Positions 25,787 to 33,022 of a stretch of DNA of 33,022 bases are shown here, one piece after another. Position 1 is the stretch's first letter. Each line of letters opens with the position of its first letter. Below the pieces are notes generated by a model. The model worked only from the letters and a program-made list of their open reading frames with translations. It ran no database searches and was not told the DNA's origin. Both the position numbers and the translations under genes were made by a program. The stretch is from Vairimorpha ceranae (taxonomy: Eukaryota > Microsporidia > Nosematidae): contig NW_020169344.1 in NCBI RefSeq assembly GCF_000988165.1, positions 1 to 33,022 on the forward strand, given 5' to 3'.

Positions 25787-27520
25787 TTAAGAATTTTTCA
25801 ATATTTTTTTTGCTTGTTCTAAGTCATAAATTTTTTTAGTCAAATATGACTTTAAAATCTCTTTTGTTTCATCTGTTACTTGTTTGTACTTTAAAAATTG
25901 TTGAATTTCAATTTTAAATTCGGCACAATTTTTTTCAATTTCATCTTTTTTCGAATTTTCTTCGGCTTCTCGTATCATTTGCGAAATTTCACCTTCATTT
26001 AATCCACTTGAAGGCACAATTTCGATTTCTTGCTTTTTTTTCGTTATCCCGTCTTGCGCAGATACTTTGTATATTCCGTTAGCATCGGCTTCAAATGTAA
26101 CATCTATCTTTGGAATACCTGCAGGTGCTTTAGGAATGTTTTTGAGTTTTATAGCTCCTAAATATTTATTGTCTTTTACCATCTTTCTTTCTCCTTGATA
26201 TATTCTAATATCTACTTCGGATTGATTATCTTCAGAGGTAGAAAAATTGTGTGTTTCCTTAAATGGAATAGTAGAATTTCTATGAATTATCTTATTAAAA
26301 ATCCCGCCCAAAAGCTCTATACCTAAACTCAATGGTACTACATCCAATAATAGGACATCTTTTATTTTTCCTTCTAACACGCCTGCTTGTAGAGCGGCCC
26401 CTTTAGCAACAGCTTCATCTGGATTAATATTTGTAGAAGGCTCGATACCAAAAATCTTCTTAACAAGTTTTCTAACATACGGCATTCGTGTCATTCCACC
26501 CACAAGTATAACGTGTTTAATATCACTTTTAGTTATATTGGCATCTCTAATAGCTTTAAGACAGGGGTTTATTGTTTTGTCTATTAACTTTTTTGTAATT
26601 TTTTCAAATTCGTCGCGTGTAATTACCTCTTTTAAGTGATAATTCTTTTTACTATCGTTATAAATATACGGAATATTAATTTCAGACGAAAGATTAGACG
26701 ACAGTTTTTTTTTCATTTTTTCCGCTGCTTCTTTAATTCTATTATAACAAGAATCGTGTTTAAGTAAATCAATTCCTGTTTTACTTTTAAATTTTTCATT
26801 AATATAATCTACTAAAGTATTATCCAAATCTTCTCCTCCTAAAAAAGTATTTCCGTTAGTAGATTTTACATGAAAAATACCATTATCTAATTCTAATATA
26901 CTAATGTCAAAAGTTCCTCCTCCCAGATCATAAACAGCTATAATACCCTGCGCAGACTTGTCAAGCCCATAAGCAAGTGCTGCCGCAGTAGGCTCATTAA
27001 TCACTCTAAGCACTTGTAATCCCGTAATCCTTCCCGCATCTTTAGTAGCTTGCCTTTGCATGTCATCAAAATATGCGGGCACTGTTATAACAGATCTTAA
27101 TACTTTAGAATTTAAAAAATTCTCTGCGGCATTTTTCATTTTTGACAAAATAAATGCACCAATTTGTGCAGGAGAATATTTCTTATTGTCAATTTTTATC
27201 CAAATATCGCCGTTACAATGCTTAGTAGTGTCATATGGTAAGCTTTTTAAATAATCTTTTAATTCTACATCATCAAATTTTCGTCCCAGCAATCTCTTAG
27301 ACGCAAAAATCGTATTCTTGGGATGTAATAACAAGTTAGACTTAGCTTGCTCACCTGTTAAAATTTTATCTTTAAAAATTGATACCACCGATGGTGTAGT
27401 TCTACCACCTTCTTCGTTTTCAATAATTTGTGGGATATTGTTATGTATAAGAGACACACAAGAATTGGTTGTTCCTAGATCAATTCCTATTATTTTAGAG
27501 CTAATTTCTTCTTTAGACAT
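25787..27520 (-). CDS. Mitosomal (mitochondrial-type) Hsp70
   Basis: ATP-dependent chaperone of the mitochondrial DnaK/SSC1 type, expected in the mitosome for protein import and iron-sulfur assembly. The ATPase domain has IDLGTTNSCV, YFDDMQRQATKDAG, RVINEPTAAALAYGL, DLGGGTFDISIL and ILVGGMTRMP. The substrate domain has the mitochondrial/bacterial words PLSLGIELLGG, NSTIP and GERKMVKDNKYLG. At 577 residues it is shorter than SSC1 (654), mainly in the lid. Only about 11 residues precede the ATPase core and no amphipathic presequence is visible, as in some other microsporidian homologues. It also lacks an EEVD tail, which argues against a cytosolic form. CCC lies five bases before ATG 27520. Confidence 0.95.
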   Translation of the reverse strand: MSKEEISSKIIGIDLGTTNSCVSLIHNNIPQIIENEEGGRTTPSVVSIFKDKILTGEQAKSNLLLHPKNTIFASKRLLGRKFDDVELKDYLKSLPYDTTKHCNGDIWIKIDNKKYSPAQIGAFILSKMKNAAENFLNSKVLRSVITVPAYFDDMQRQATKDAGRITGLQVLRVINEPTAAALAYGLDKSAQGIIAVYDLGGGTFDISILELDNGIFHVKSTNGNTFLGGEDLDNTLVDYINEKFKSKTGIDLLKHDSCYNRIKEAAEKMKKKLSSNLSSEINIPYIYNDSKKNYHLKEVITRDEFEKITKKLIDKTINPCLKAIRDANITKSDIKHVILVGGMTRMPYVRKLVKKIFGIEPSTNINPDEAVAKGAALQAGVLEGKIKDVLLLDVVPLSLGIELLGGIFNKIIHRNSTIPFKETHNFSTSEDNQSEVDIRIYQGERKMVKDNKYLGAIKLKNIPKAPAGIPKIDVTFEADANGIYKVSAQDGITKKKQEIEIVPSSGLNEGEISQMIREAEENSKKDEIEKNCAEFKIEIQQFLKYKQVTDETKEILKSYLTKKIYDLEQAKKILKNS

Positions 27521-27528
27521 TTGACGGG

Positions 27529-28550
27529 TAAAAATTCAAGAAAAAGATAACTGAACTTATTTTAAATTGCGTGTATCTGCTAGTATTGTAGCTATAAGCT
27601 TTTAAAATGTAGTAAGAATGTTATAAAAAGTGTGACACTATATTTAAGTGCTATTTATTTTTTATAGATAATTAAAATTTTTGAAGTGTATCTGATGTTG
27701 TGGTATGATTAGTTCAAATAACCTTTTTGTTCCTGCTTATTAAATATTTAGAATACAATTACTAGATTATGAAAATTAGAAATTTATATTAACACTTATT
27801 TATAACAAATTGTATAAACTATCAAATAATATAAGAAAACTTTAAAAGATGATTTTATCTAAAAGAAATACTAAGAACCAATTAAAAGTTTAAAATATAT
27901 TGGTTTTGACTAAAATTTAGAAAAGATATTAATAATTGATTATAATTAATTGTGATTAATTTACTAGTAAAAATGATTTTAATATTTTTTTTATTGCATT
28001 TTACAGACAAGTTGAACGTAAAAAGTTTTTGCAAAATTACAAATTTGTTAAAATGTGAATAAAAATAAGCTTAATTTTTTATTCATATTTCTTGATTTAC
28101 AATAAAATCTTTGATAAATTATTTTTGTTTTAAAATAGACCTTGGTTTTATAAAAGTGGTCTAGCATTCCTACTTATCTCAGGTGACATTGTTTTGTAAA
28201 AACAAACTATAACTGTAAAAGACCAACTTATTTAATTATAGTAGAAAGCATGTTAGAATTAAATAACATTTATTTTTTGAATTGTTTACCAAATTTTCGC
28301 ATTTAAATATACACTCTCGTAAAAGTTCTTAGGTTTTTTTAAATCAAATCTTAAATGGAAACTTTTTAAGTGTAAATATCAAAAACTTTTTTGTAAGAAT
28401 AAAACAAAAAACAATTGTTTAATTTAATTAAATTTATATTTTACCAACAAACTTTTTGTGCTAAATTTTCAAAGAACATAGTATTTTTTTTGTTTATATT
28501 TTACGTTTATAAACACAGATTAATATATAAAAAATTATTTGTTTGTTTTT
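27529..28550. other. AT-rich gap upstream of Hsp70 and cornichon-like gene
   Basis: About 1 kb between two divergent genes with no supported ORF. The notable element is a 6-bp inverted repeat TAGACC (28136-28141) / GGTCTA (28158-28163) around an AT-rich 16-base spacer containing TTTTATAAAA. No CCC signal is seen close to the cornichon-like start. Confidence 0.5.
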
Positions 28551-28979
28551 ATGATTTGGGAGGGAAATTTTTTATACTTTCTAATTGTATACATAAATCC
28601 AATAATTTTTTCATATCTAGAAATATTACTAATTACATTTTTACTACTTTTAGAATGCTATAAAGTTATACTTCTAGTTAAGCTCGAAACTGTAAACATA
28701 TCACGTGTGCTTTTTAAATCTAAGATAAATATTTGGAAAAAAGTTGAATGTGGAATTATAACAGCAATATTATTTTTACAGATGTTAGACATTAATATCT
28801 TTTCACCTTTTTTCTTCTTTATTTTATGCTTTGAATTATATAAGGAATATTCATTTAATGCTGATAATTTTATAGTAAATGATATACAATTTAAAAAGAT
28901 GGAAACATTTGCAAAGTTTGTTTTTTACCTTATGGCTGACTTCTATTTTACTGTAAAAATGTTGATTAAATCAAATTAG
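28551..28979 (+). CDS. Cornichon/ERV14-like cargo receptor
   Basis: A 142-residue, three-helix membrane protein, close to ERV14 (138), which loads membrane cargo into COPII vesicles at the ER. The start is the first ATG in frame; the open frame begins at TTG 28539. The match to ERV14 is collinear though divergent. WEGNFLYFLIVYIN parallels the first helix. ETVNISRVLFKSKINIWKKVE parallels [20 protein letters not shown]. The segment LFLQMLDINIFSPFFFF and the end NDIQFKKMETFAKFVFYLMA.FYFTVKMLI parallel the last two helices, including the K.E.F.K..F.L..FFY...MI pattern. No CCC signal precedes the start. The stop overlaps the stop of the opposite gene by three bases. Assignment rests on spacing and a few motifs, not high identity. 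Confidence 0.65.
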   Translation: MIWEGNFLYFLIVYINPIIFSYLEILLITFLLLLECYKVILLVKLETVNISRVLFKSKINIWKKVECGIITAILFLQMLDINIFSPFFFFILCFELYKEYSFNADNFIVNDIQFKKMETFAKFVFYLMADFYFTVKMLIKSN

Positions 28980-29449
28980 TTTAATAGTTCATTTCCTAAA
29001 TTTAAAAAAAAATCTATTTTTGATTTATCTTCTAAGGATGCAGAGTCTAAATCTTTGGTTTTTGAAGCTCTTCTTGTTCTTTTTTTTAAATATAACAACT
29101 TATTAATACTATTTGTACTTTTTGATTTTGGTTTACATATCTTCTTGTCTTTGAGATTTTGACACTCTAATAAAGCAGGGCTTTTACAAGACGTGTTTGT
29201 GTTATTTATTTCCTTAGACAAATAATCAGTAGTTTGCTTATTATTCATATTTTTGGATAAGGTTCTATTTCTTCTAAGTCTAGTTTTATTTATTCTGGGC
29301 TGTTGGTTTTTAGTACATAAATTTTTACAACAATCAAATTTATTTTGTACTTCTAATTTAATAAAATTAAGTTCGTCTTTAAAGATTTTAATTTCTCTTA
29401 AAATTTTGTTGTATGATAAAATTAACCCATTTAAAAATTCATTATCCAT
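28976..29449 (-). CDS. Basic coiled-coil protein, shugoshin-like candidate
   Basis: A 157-residue protein with no firm assignment. ATG at 29449; the longer reading starts at TTG and is rejected. Residues 1-45 form a heptad-like coiled coil (FLNGLILSYNKILREIKIF onward). The middle is Asn/Lys/Thr-rich and probably disordered with six Cys. The C-terminal third is basic with KKRTRRASK followed by SASLEDKSK. Shugoshins pair an N-terminal coiled coil with a C-terminal basic motif of the form RR...PSL..K, so this layout is suggestive, but the Pro and Tyr are missing and the spacing differs by about two residues. No CCC signal is seen. It shares a 135-base divergent promoter with NC2-beta and its stop overlaps that of the cornichon-like gene. 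Confidence 0.6.
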   Translation of the reverse strand: MDNEFLNGLILSYNKILREIKIFKDELNFIKLEVQNKFDCCKNLCTKNQQPRINKTRLRRNRTLSKNMNNKQTTDYLSKEINNTNTSCKSPALLECQNLKDKKICKPKSKSTNSINKLLYLKKRTRRASKTKDLDSASLEDKSKIDFFLNLGNELLN

Positions 29450-29584
29450 TTTAATGCAAAAAAAAATTAATTTATTTAAAGTAAACAAACAAATATTAAA
29501 TAAAAACTAAGCTGTTTGTGAATTTATTTGTTATCTGACGTCGCCAGAAAAAAAATATTTAAATAAATTATAAAAACAAAAAAA
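29450..29584. promoter_or_regulatory. Divergent promoter with TGACGTC site
   Basis: It lies between the starts of the coiled-coil protein and NC2-beta. Neither start has a C-rich signal, unlike most genes here. Instead TGACGTC, a CRE/ATF-like word with the palindrome GACGTC, sits at 29536-29542 about 45 bases before NC2-beta, in otherwise very AT-rich DNA. That it is a bZIP site is inference. Confidence 0.4.
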
Positions 29585-30037
29585 ATGAATTATGAAAATA
29601 GGGATGAAGAAAATTCTTTACCTAAATCAACTGTTGATAGATTTGTCAATAATTGCTTACCAAAGCAGATTACGGTGTCTAAAGACGCTAAAGAAATGTT
29701 TTCGAATTGTATAATAGAATTTCTAAAAATGATCTCGCTTAAAGCAACTACAATTTGTGAAAAAGAAAAAAAGAAAACTATTGCTTTTGAACACTTAATA
29801 AAAGCACTGGAGGAAAAGGGATTTGCTGAATATGTAAAAACATGTAAAGAAGCGCAATTTAATTATGAAAATTATGTTAAAGCCAAACCTTCAAAAATTA
29901 ATAAATTTAAAACGTCTGGATTGTCTTTGGAAGAGTTACATAATCAACAATTGGAATTGTTTAAAAATGCTAAGCAAGAATTTGATAAAACTATGAACGG
30001 AAATGAAGAGACAGAAATACAAAATAAATCATTGTAA
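29585..30037 (+). CDS. NCB2: NC2-beta (DR1) histone-fold transcription regulator
   Basis: Histone-fold subunit of negative cofactor 2, which binds TBP on promoter DNA together with NC2-alpha (BUR6). The 150 residues match yeast NCB2 (146). The histone fold is at about 10-92: LPKSTVDRFVNNCLP, SKDAKEMFSNCIIEFLKMIS, ATTICEKEKKKTIAFEHLIKALEEKGF.EYV. Each block is the DR1 signature rather than that of NF-YB, which differs in the second helix. A charged C-terminal part (95-150) follows. The start lacks a CCC signal and is the first ATG. The gene converges with uS10, only four bases apart. Confidence 0.92.
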   Translation: MNYENRDEENSLPKSTVDRFVNNCLPKQITVSKDAKEMFSNCIIEFLKMISLKATTICEKEKKKTIAFEHLIKALEEKGFAEYVKTCKEAQFNYENYVKAKPSKINKFKTSGLSLEELHNQQLELFKNAKQEFDKTMNGNEETEIQNKSL

Positions 30038-30041
30038 TAAT

Positions 30042-30401
30042 TTAATTATAAATTCCCATATTAATATCAATATCTGGAAAATTTTTCAAAAATTGTATCA
30101 CTTTTTCAAGCTGATCATGAGAGCTGGTTATAACGTATCTGACTTGGTGAACAATAATTTTATATTTAGCCCAGGTTTTTGTACCTTGTCCACATGGTGT
30201 TTTTAAAGTTGGAACAATGCCAGTTTGTTTTGGTAAGGTTTCTTTTTTTATATCATTGATAAAATTTCCTGCAAAAGCTTCAAATTTTTCACATGCATTG
30301 CTTATGGCATTTTTCTTAATGGTCGATAAATCAATATGAACTTTCATCATTTCGGTGTGTTGTATTGGCTCTATATCGTCTTTTTTAATATCAACCTGCA
30401 T
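30042..30401 (-). CDS. RPS20: 40S ribosomal protein uS10
   Basis: Small-subunit ribosomal protein uS10 (eukaryotic S20), 119 residues, the usual length. [15 protein letters not shown] near the N terminus matches the first strand. [32 protein letters not shown] matches the core [27 protein letters not shown], and the last part fits the terminal strand. TKTPCG.G.KTW is diagnostic. Upstream on its strand is ACCCC (30408-30411) followed by AAATTT (30402-30407) and then ATG, the two signals in reversed order compared with eS7. It is tail to tail with NC2-beta. Confidence 0.93.
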   Translation of the reverse strand: MQVDIKKDDIEPIQHTEMMKVHIDLSTIKKNAISNACEKFEAFAGNFINDIKKETLPKQTGIVPTLKTPCGQGTKTWAKYKIIVHQVRYVITSSHDQLEKVIQFLKNFPDIDINMGIYN

Positions 30402-30596
30402 AAATTTGGGGTAAGAAAAATTATAAAATTTAAAAAATATGAAGAGGCAGTTTTAAAGCTTTTTAAAAATGTTGTAATTTAGAATTTAATATAAGTATTT
30501 TAGCTGGATTAAACTGAAAAGTTAAATAAACTAATATTTGAAATATAGTTCAGATGGGTTGTTTTGATACACAGAAGAAAATTATTAAAAAGACCT

Positions 30597-31547
30597 TTAA
30601 TCATTTGATAGTTTAGAATTTTGTCGCTTAAGAAATAATTGATAATTTGAAATAATCCTATTTACTATTTTGTCAGTAGATAACTCTGAAAAAGGATTAG
30701 GTGTATTATCAAAAATAAAATTTTCTTTCACATTTTGAAATCGTGACAAATCTTTTATGTCGGGTGAACGAAAAACTTTTGAAATTCGATGCTTTCTAAT
30801 AAAATCTTCGTCAAAGTTAGATGGTGACATAATAATTTCATCTACATATTTATTAGACATTAGTACAAGATATCTCTCATTTTCATTTAAAATGGGAGAT
30901 ACTTTCAAATATTCTTTTGCAAGACTGTCGCTTACAAGTCCCACAATGAGATAATCTCCGTTTTTCTTGGCATTCTCAATAGCTTTACAGTGTCCCGCAT
31001 GGTACAAATCAAATATACCATCAATAAATACCACAGTGCCTTCTTTTTTTTTACACGGTAATTTAAAAATCTCTTTCATATTTTTATAAAATAAAGACTC
31101 TTCTGTAGACTGTTGATTTTGAACTGTTATTTTCTTTTCTTGCAAAAGTAATCTTCCAACAATTTCTGTTGTACTAATGTTTTTCGTTCGGCCGATTTCT
31201 TTAAAAAGTCCTAAGGCCTTAGTTTCTGCATAAACATCAACCCCGTTTTCATCGCAAGCAAGATCGTCACCATGTACAGCGTAATCACAATTAAATTTCT
31301 TAATAAGTTCAACACTAGGAGAATAAGGAACTTTAGAAACCACTTCATCAACCCATCTACAAGATTTAACTATCTCTTCTCGCTCTTCATCAGTAAAAAC
31401 AGGAATGCCTTTATTTTTATAAATATCATCAAAAGAGTTAATTCCACATATTAAAGTACCACCTAAGCCTTTTGCTTGTCTAAGGGCATTAGCATGACCA
31501 AAGTGGAAAAGATCAAAACATCCATCGATCCATATTCTGTTTTTCAT
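30597..31547 (-). CDS. ECT1: Ethanolamine-phosphate cytidylyltransferase
   Basis: Makes CDP-ethanolamine from CTP and phosphoethanolamine, the rate-setting step of the CDP-ethanolamine route to phosphatidylethanolamine. Two tandem nucleotidyltransferase folds, each with its HxGH motif: HFGH at 15-18 in WIDGCFDLFHFGH and HAGH at 183-186 in FIDGIFDLYHAGH. The first domain also has the signature RTKNISTTEI at 120-129. The double-domain layout separates it from choline-phosphate enzymes, which have one. It has 316 residues, typical of yeast ECT1 (323). The start is ATG 31547, preceded directly by GCCC; the reading from TTG at 31571 is rejected because it crosses that signal. Confidence 0.95.
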   Translation of the reverse strand: MKNRIWIDGCFDLFHFGHANALRQAKGLGGTLICGINSFDDIYKNKGIPVFTDEEREEIVKSCRWVDEVVSKVPYSPSVELIKKFNCDYAVHGDDLACDENGVDVYAETKALGLFKEIGRTKNISTTEIVGRLLLQEKKITVQNQQSTEESLFYKNMKEIFKLPCKKKEGTVVFIDGIFDLYHAGHCKAIENAKKNGDYLIVGLVSDSLAKEYLKVSPILNENERYLVLMSNKYVDEIIMSPSNFDEDFIRKHRISKVFRSPDIKDLSRFQNVKENFIFDNTPNPFSELSTDKIVNRIISNYQLFLKRQNSKLSND

Positions 31548-31550
31548 GGG

Positions 31551-32987
31551 CAAAAAATATTTAATAAACAAAATTAAAGAATTAATAAAAAAAATTAATA
31601 AGATAAAAGGTTTATTTAAATTTAAAATTAACTATTTTATTAATGTTTATCGATTAATTGCAAATTTTGATTAATTTTGCACCCCATTAAAAACCAATAT
31701 TTTTGTAATTTTTAAATATTTTAAAAATTAATTGGGTTTAATTAATATTGATTTCCATTAAAATATAACTATTGTAATTGCAAAATAAATATATTTTGCT
31801 TAAGATTTGAAATAAAATGGTTTGTTTTATTAAAAGCGTAAATTGTAGAAAAGCATAACAATAATATCCATGCAATAAACAATTAAAAAATGTAGAAATA
31901 ACTTTATATCTGTGTTAAGTAAAATTTTATCAATACATATAAAAAGTGCTTTATAATAATATTTTAATTGTTTATTGATTAGTTTTTATTGAAGAAAAAT
32001 CAGTTCGTTAGATTATTTATTTAAACGCATACAAATTTTAAAGGTGTTTTAATTTCTTTAAAAATCTGTTGAATTTCAATCTTAACTACACTTAAAAGTA
32101 ATAAAATTTACAAAAAAAACAAGTTACAAACAAAAATAATTATATTAATAATCAACAGCATATCTAGCAAATTTTATAAAATGTTGTAAAAAATCAGCAA
32201 TATATATAAAAAGTTTGAATCTAAATATTTTTTATTTTTTAACCCTTCTTTTTTAAATATTTGTAAAATTCTTTGTATTTTTTAGTAAAAAATAGCATCA
32301 TTTTGTGGTTTGTTTCTCTAAGCACGAAACGTTGTTTTTGTGCATTTTCCCTTGCTTTTATTTAGTTAAATTAATATTATATAAAGTGTCTATAGCATAT
32401 TTTATTAATAATAAAAAGGGCAATTTGTAATTAAAAATAATAAAATAAGTACATACATAAGAGCACATTAAATCCATTACAAAGAAAGAACACACATTAT
32501 ATTTGTGATTCCGTTTTAAACGGGATAGCTAAGCTAGTACATAATAATATGTCAAAAAATGCCTCATTTAATATAAATTGATTACTTTGACAGGGAGCTA
32601 AAGTGTGAAATAAGTAAAAATTTTTGACATGTCACAAATAATATGATTAAGATATTTAAAGATTTGATATTTGAACTTCGTGTTTTAATTTATAATTGAA
32701 CTTTGATATTTTATGTTTTGTGAAATCAAAATTAACTGCTGTGAGATCAAGCAGCGTTAATAAAAGCTAACGAAACAAAAAAACATATAAATAACATAAG
32801 CCAAAATTTATTTTATGGGCTAAACGCATTTCAGCATTACTTTTATTTAGTAAAAACGTTATTTAAATCAAAAAATTAAGTTGAATTTATTTACAACGAT
32901 TTTGAAAAAAAGTTTTCTTCGTTGTTATCTGTTTCACTAAATTAAAATCTATTTTAATCAATATCTTCCCAAAAATACATTTATTTA
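31551..32987. other. AT-rich gap between ECT1 and the EXO1 start
   Basis: About 1.4 kb without a supported ORF. It contains the CCCC-linked hairpin unit at 31682-31739 (separate entry). There is a near-perfect fold CCGTTT-T-AAACGG around 32513-32525 and the palindrome TGACATGTCA at 32625-32634. Two small hairpins lie near 32733-32772 (CTGCT/AGCAG and CGTTA/TAACG). CCC triplets on both strands are not followed by ORFs. No tRNA or snoRNA boxes recognised. Confidence 0.45.
31682..31739 (+). other. CCCC signal followed by a nested hairpin, possible ncRNA
   Basis: CCCC at 31682-31685 has no ORF behind it. Instead AAACCAAT (31691-31698) can pair with ATTGGGTTT (31731-31739, one bulge) and encloses an 11-bp perfect hairpin with a 3-base loop (TAATTTTTAAA 31706-31716 / TTTAAAAATTA 31720-31730). 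The layout resembles a short structured transcript. AT-rich hairpins arise easily by chance, so this is tentative. Confidence 0.3.
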
Positions 32988-32995
32988 ACCCATAC

Positions 32996-33022
32996 ATGGG
33001 CATCACTGGCTTGCTACCAATT
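32996..33022 (+). CDS. EXO1: Start of an XPG-family nuclease, probably EXO1 (cut by window end)
   Basis: The last nine codons read MGITGLLPI. XPG/FEN1-family nucleases begin with Met-Gly-Ile/Val and have GL at the same spacing, because the free N terminus threads the active site. MGIxGLLP is the EXO1 form; FEN1 usually has MGIxGLA/S and RAD2/GEN1 have MGVxGLW. ACCC at 32988-32991, four bases before the ATG, marks a true start. EXO1 resects DNA ends for recombination and acts in mismatch repair, which fits RAD51 and the MCM8-like gene in the same window. Only nine residues are available, so the family is likely and the subfamily provisional. Confidence 0.6.

Noticed and set aside
32733..32772. 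Two small hairpins and a GATCAAG word resembling U2 snRNA
   Set aside because: The branch-site pairing sequence GUAGUA and the expected stem-loop order are missing.
1..33022. CRISPR arrays, bacterial operons, viral genes
   Set aside because: No regularly spaced direct repeats, and all recognisable proteins are eukaryotic housekeeping proteins or transposase relics.

Overview
This window is nuclear DNA of a microsporidian. The evidence is very low GC, intronless genes, and short conserved eukaryotic proteins packed tail to tail or head to head with gaps of 4 to 90 bases. Most start codons have a C-rich triplet (CCC or a variant) within about 20 bases upstream, the start-proximal signal known from microsporidia. 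A mitochondrial-type Hsp70 without a clear presequence fits a mitosome. Against the compact blocks stand five AT-rich gene-poor stretches of about 1 to 2.7 kb with decayed transposons, so this is not one of the most compacted genomes. I do not name a species.

Layout. 1-630: a decayed Merlin/IS1595-type transposase on the + strand. 860-1341: four inverted repeats. 1437-2966 (-): an unknown secreted or ER protein. 4562-6408 (+): RAD51 and NSA2. 6473-8521 (-): an MCM8-like helicase, sharing an 84-base promoter with SEC23 (8606-10726, +). 11184-13138 (+): ribosomal protein eS7 and the CCR4 deadenylase. 13145-14979 (-): RPN11 and PNO1, the latter head to head with CDC73 (15016-15867, +). 15873-18041 (-): a DEAH-box RNA helicase, and directly upstream of it a candidate U5 snRNA. 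19349-19726 (-): a small membrane protein. 20091-20800 (-): a second decayed Merlin transposase. About 22426-22488 (+): a C/D-box snoRNA matching the role of yeast snR38, followed by the CHL1/DDX11 helicase (22511-24313, +). 24387-27520 (-): a Brix protein (SSF1-like), an ArfGAP and mitosomal Hsp70. 28551-31547: a cornichon-like protein, a basic coiled-coil protein, NC2-beta, ribosomal protein uS10 and ethanolamine-phosphate cytidylyltransferase. The last 27 bases are the start of an XPG-family nuclease, probably EXO1.

Themes. Ribosome production is well represented (eS7, uS10, NSA2, PNO1, SSF1-like, snR38-like snoRNA). So is recombination and replication repair (RAD51, MCM8-like, CHL1, EXO1 start). 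Other genes cover transcription and mRNA turnover (CDC73, NC2-beta, CCR4), early secretion (SEC23, ArfGAP, cornichon), the proteasome and phospholipid synthesis. The most valuable items are three non-protein-track features: the snoRNA with a 12-base antisense match to the peptidyl-transferase region of LSU rRNA, the U5-like RNA beside a DEAH helicase, and the truncated EXO1 start. The MCM8-like gene comes next. Several starts were moved from upstream TTG codons to the first ATG, which in most cases sits next to the CCC signal.
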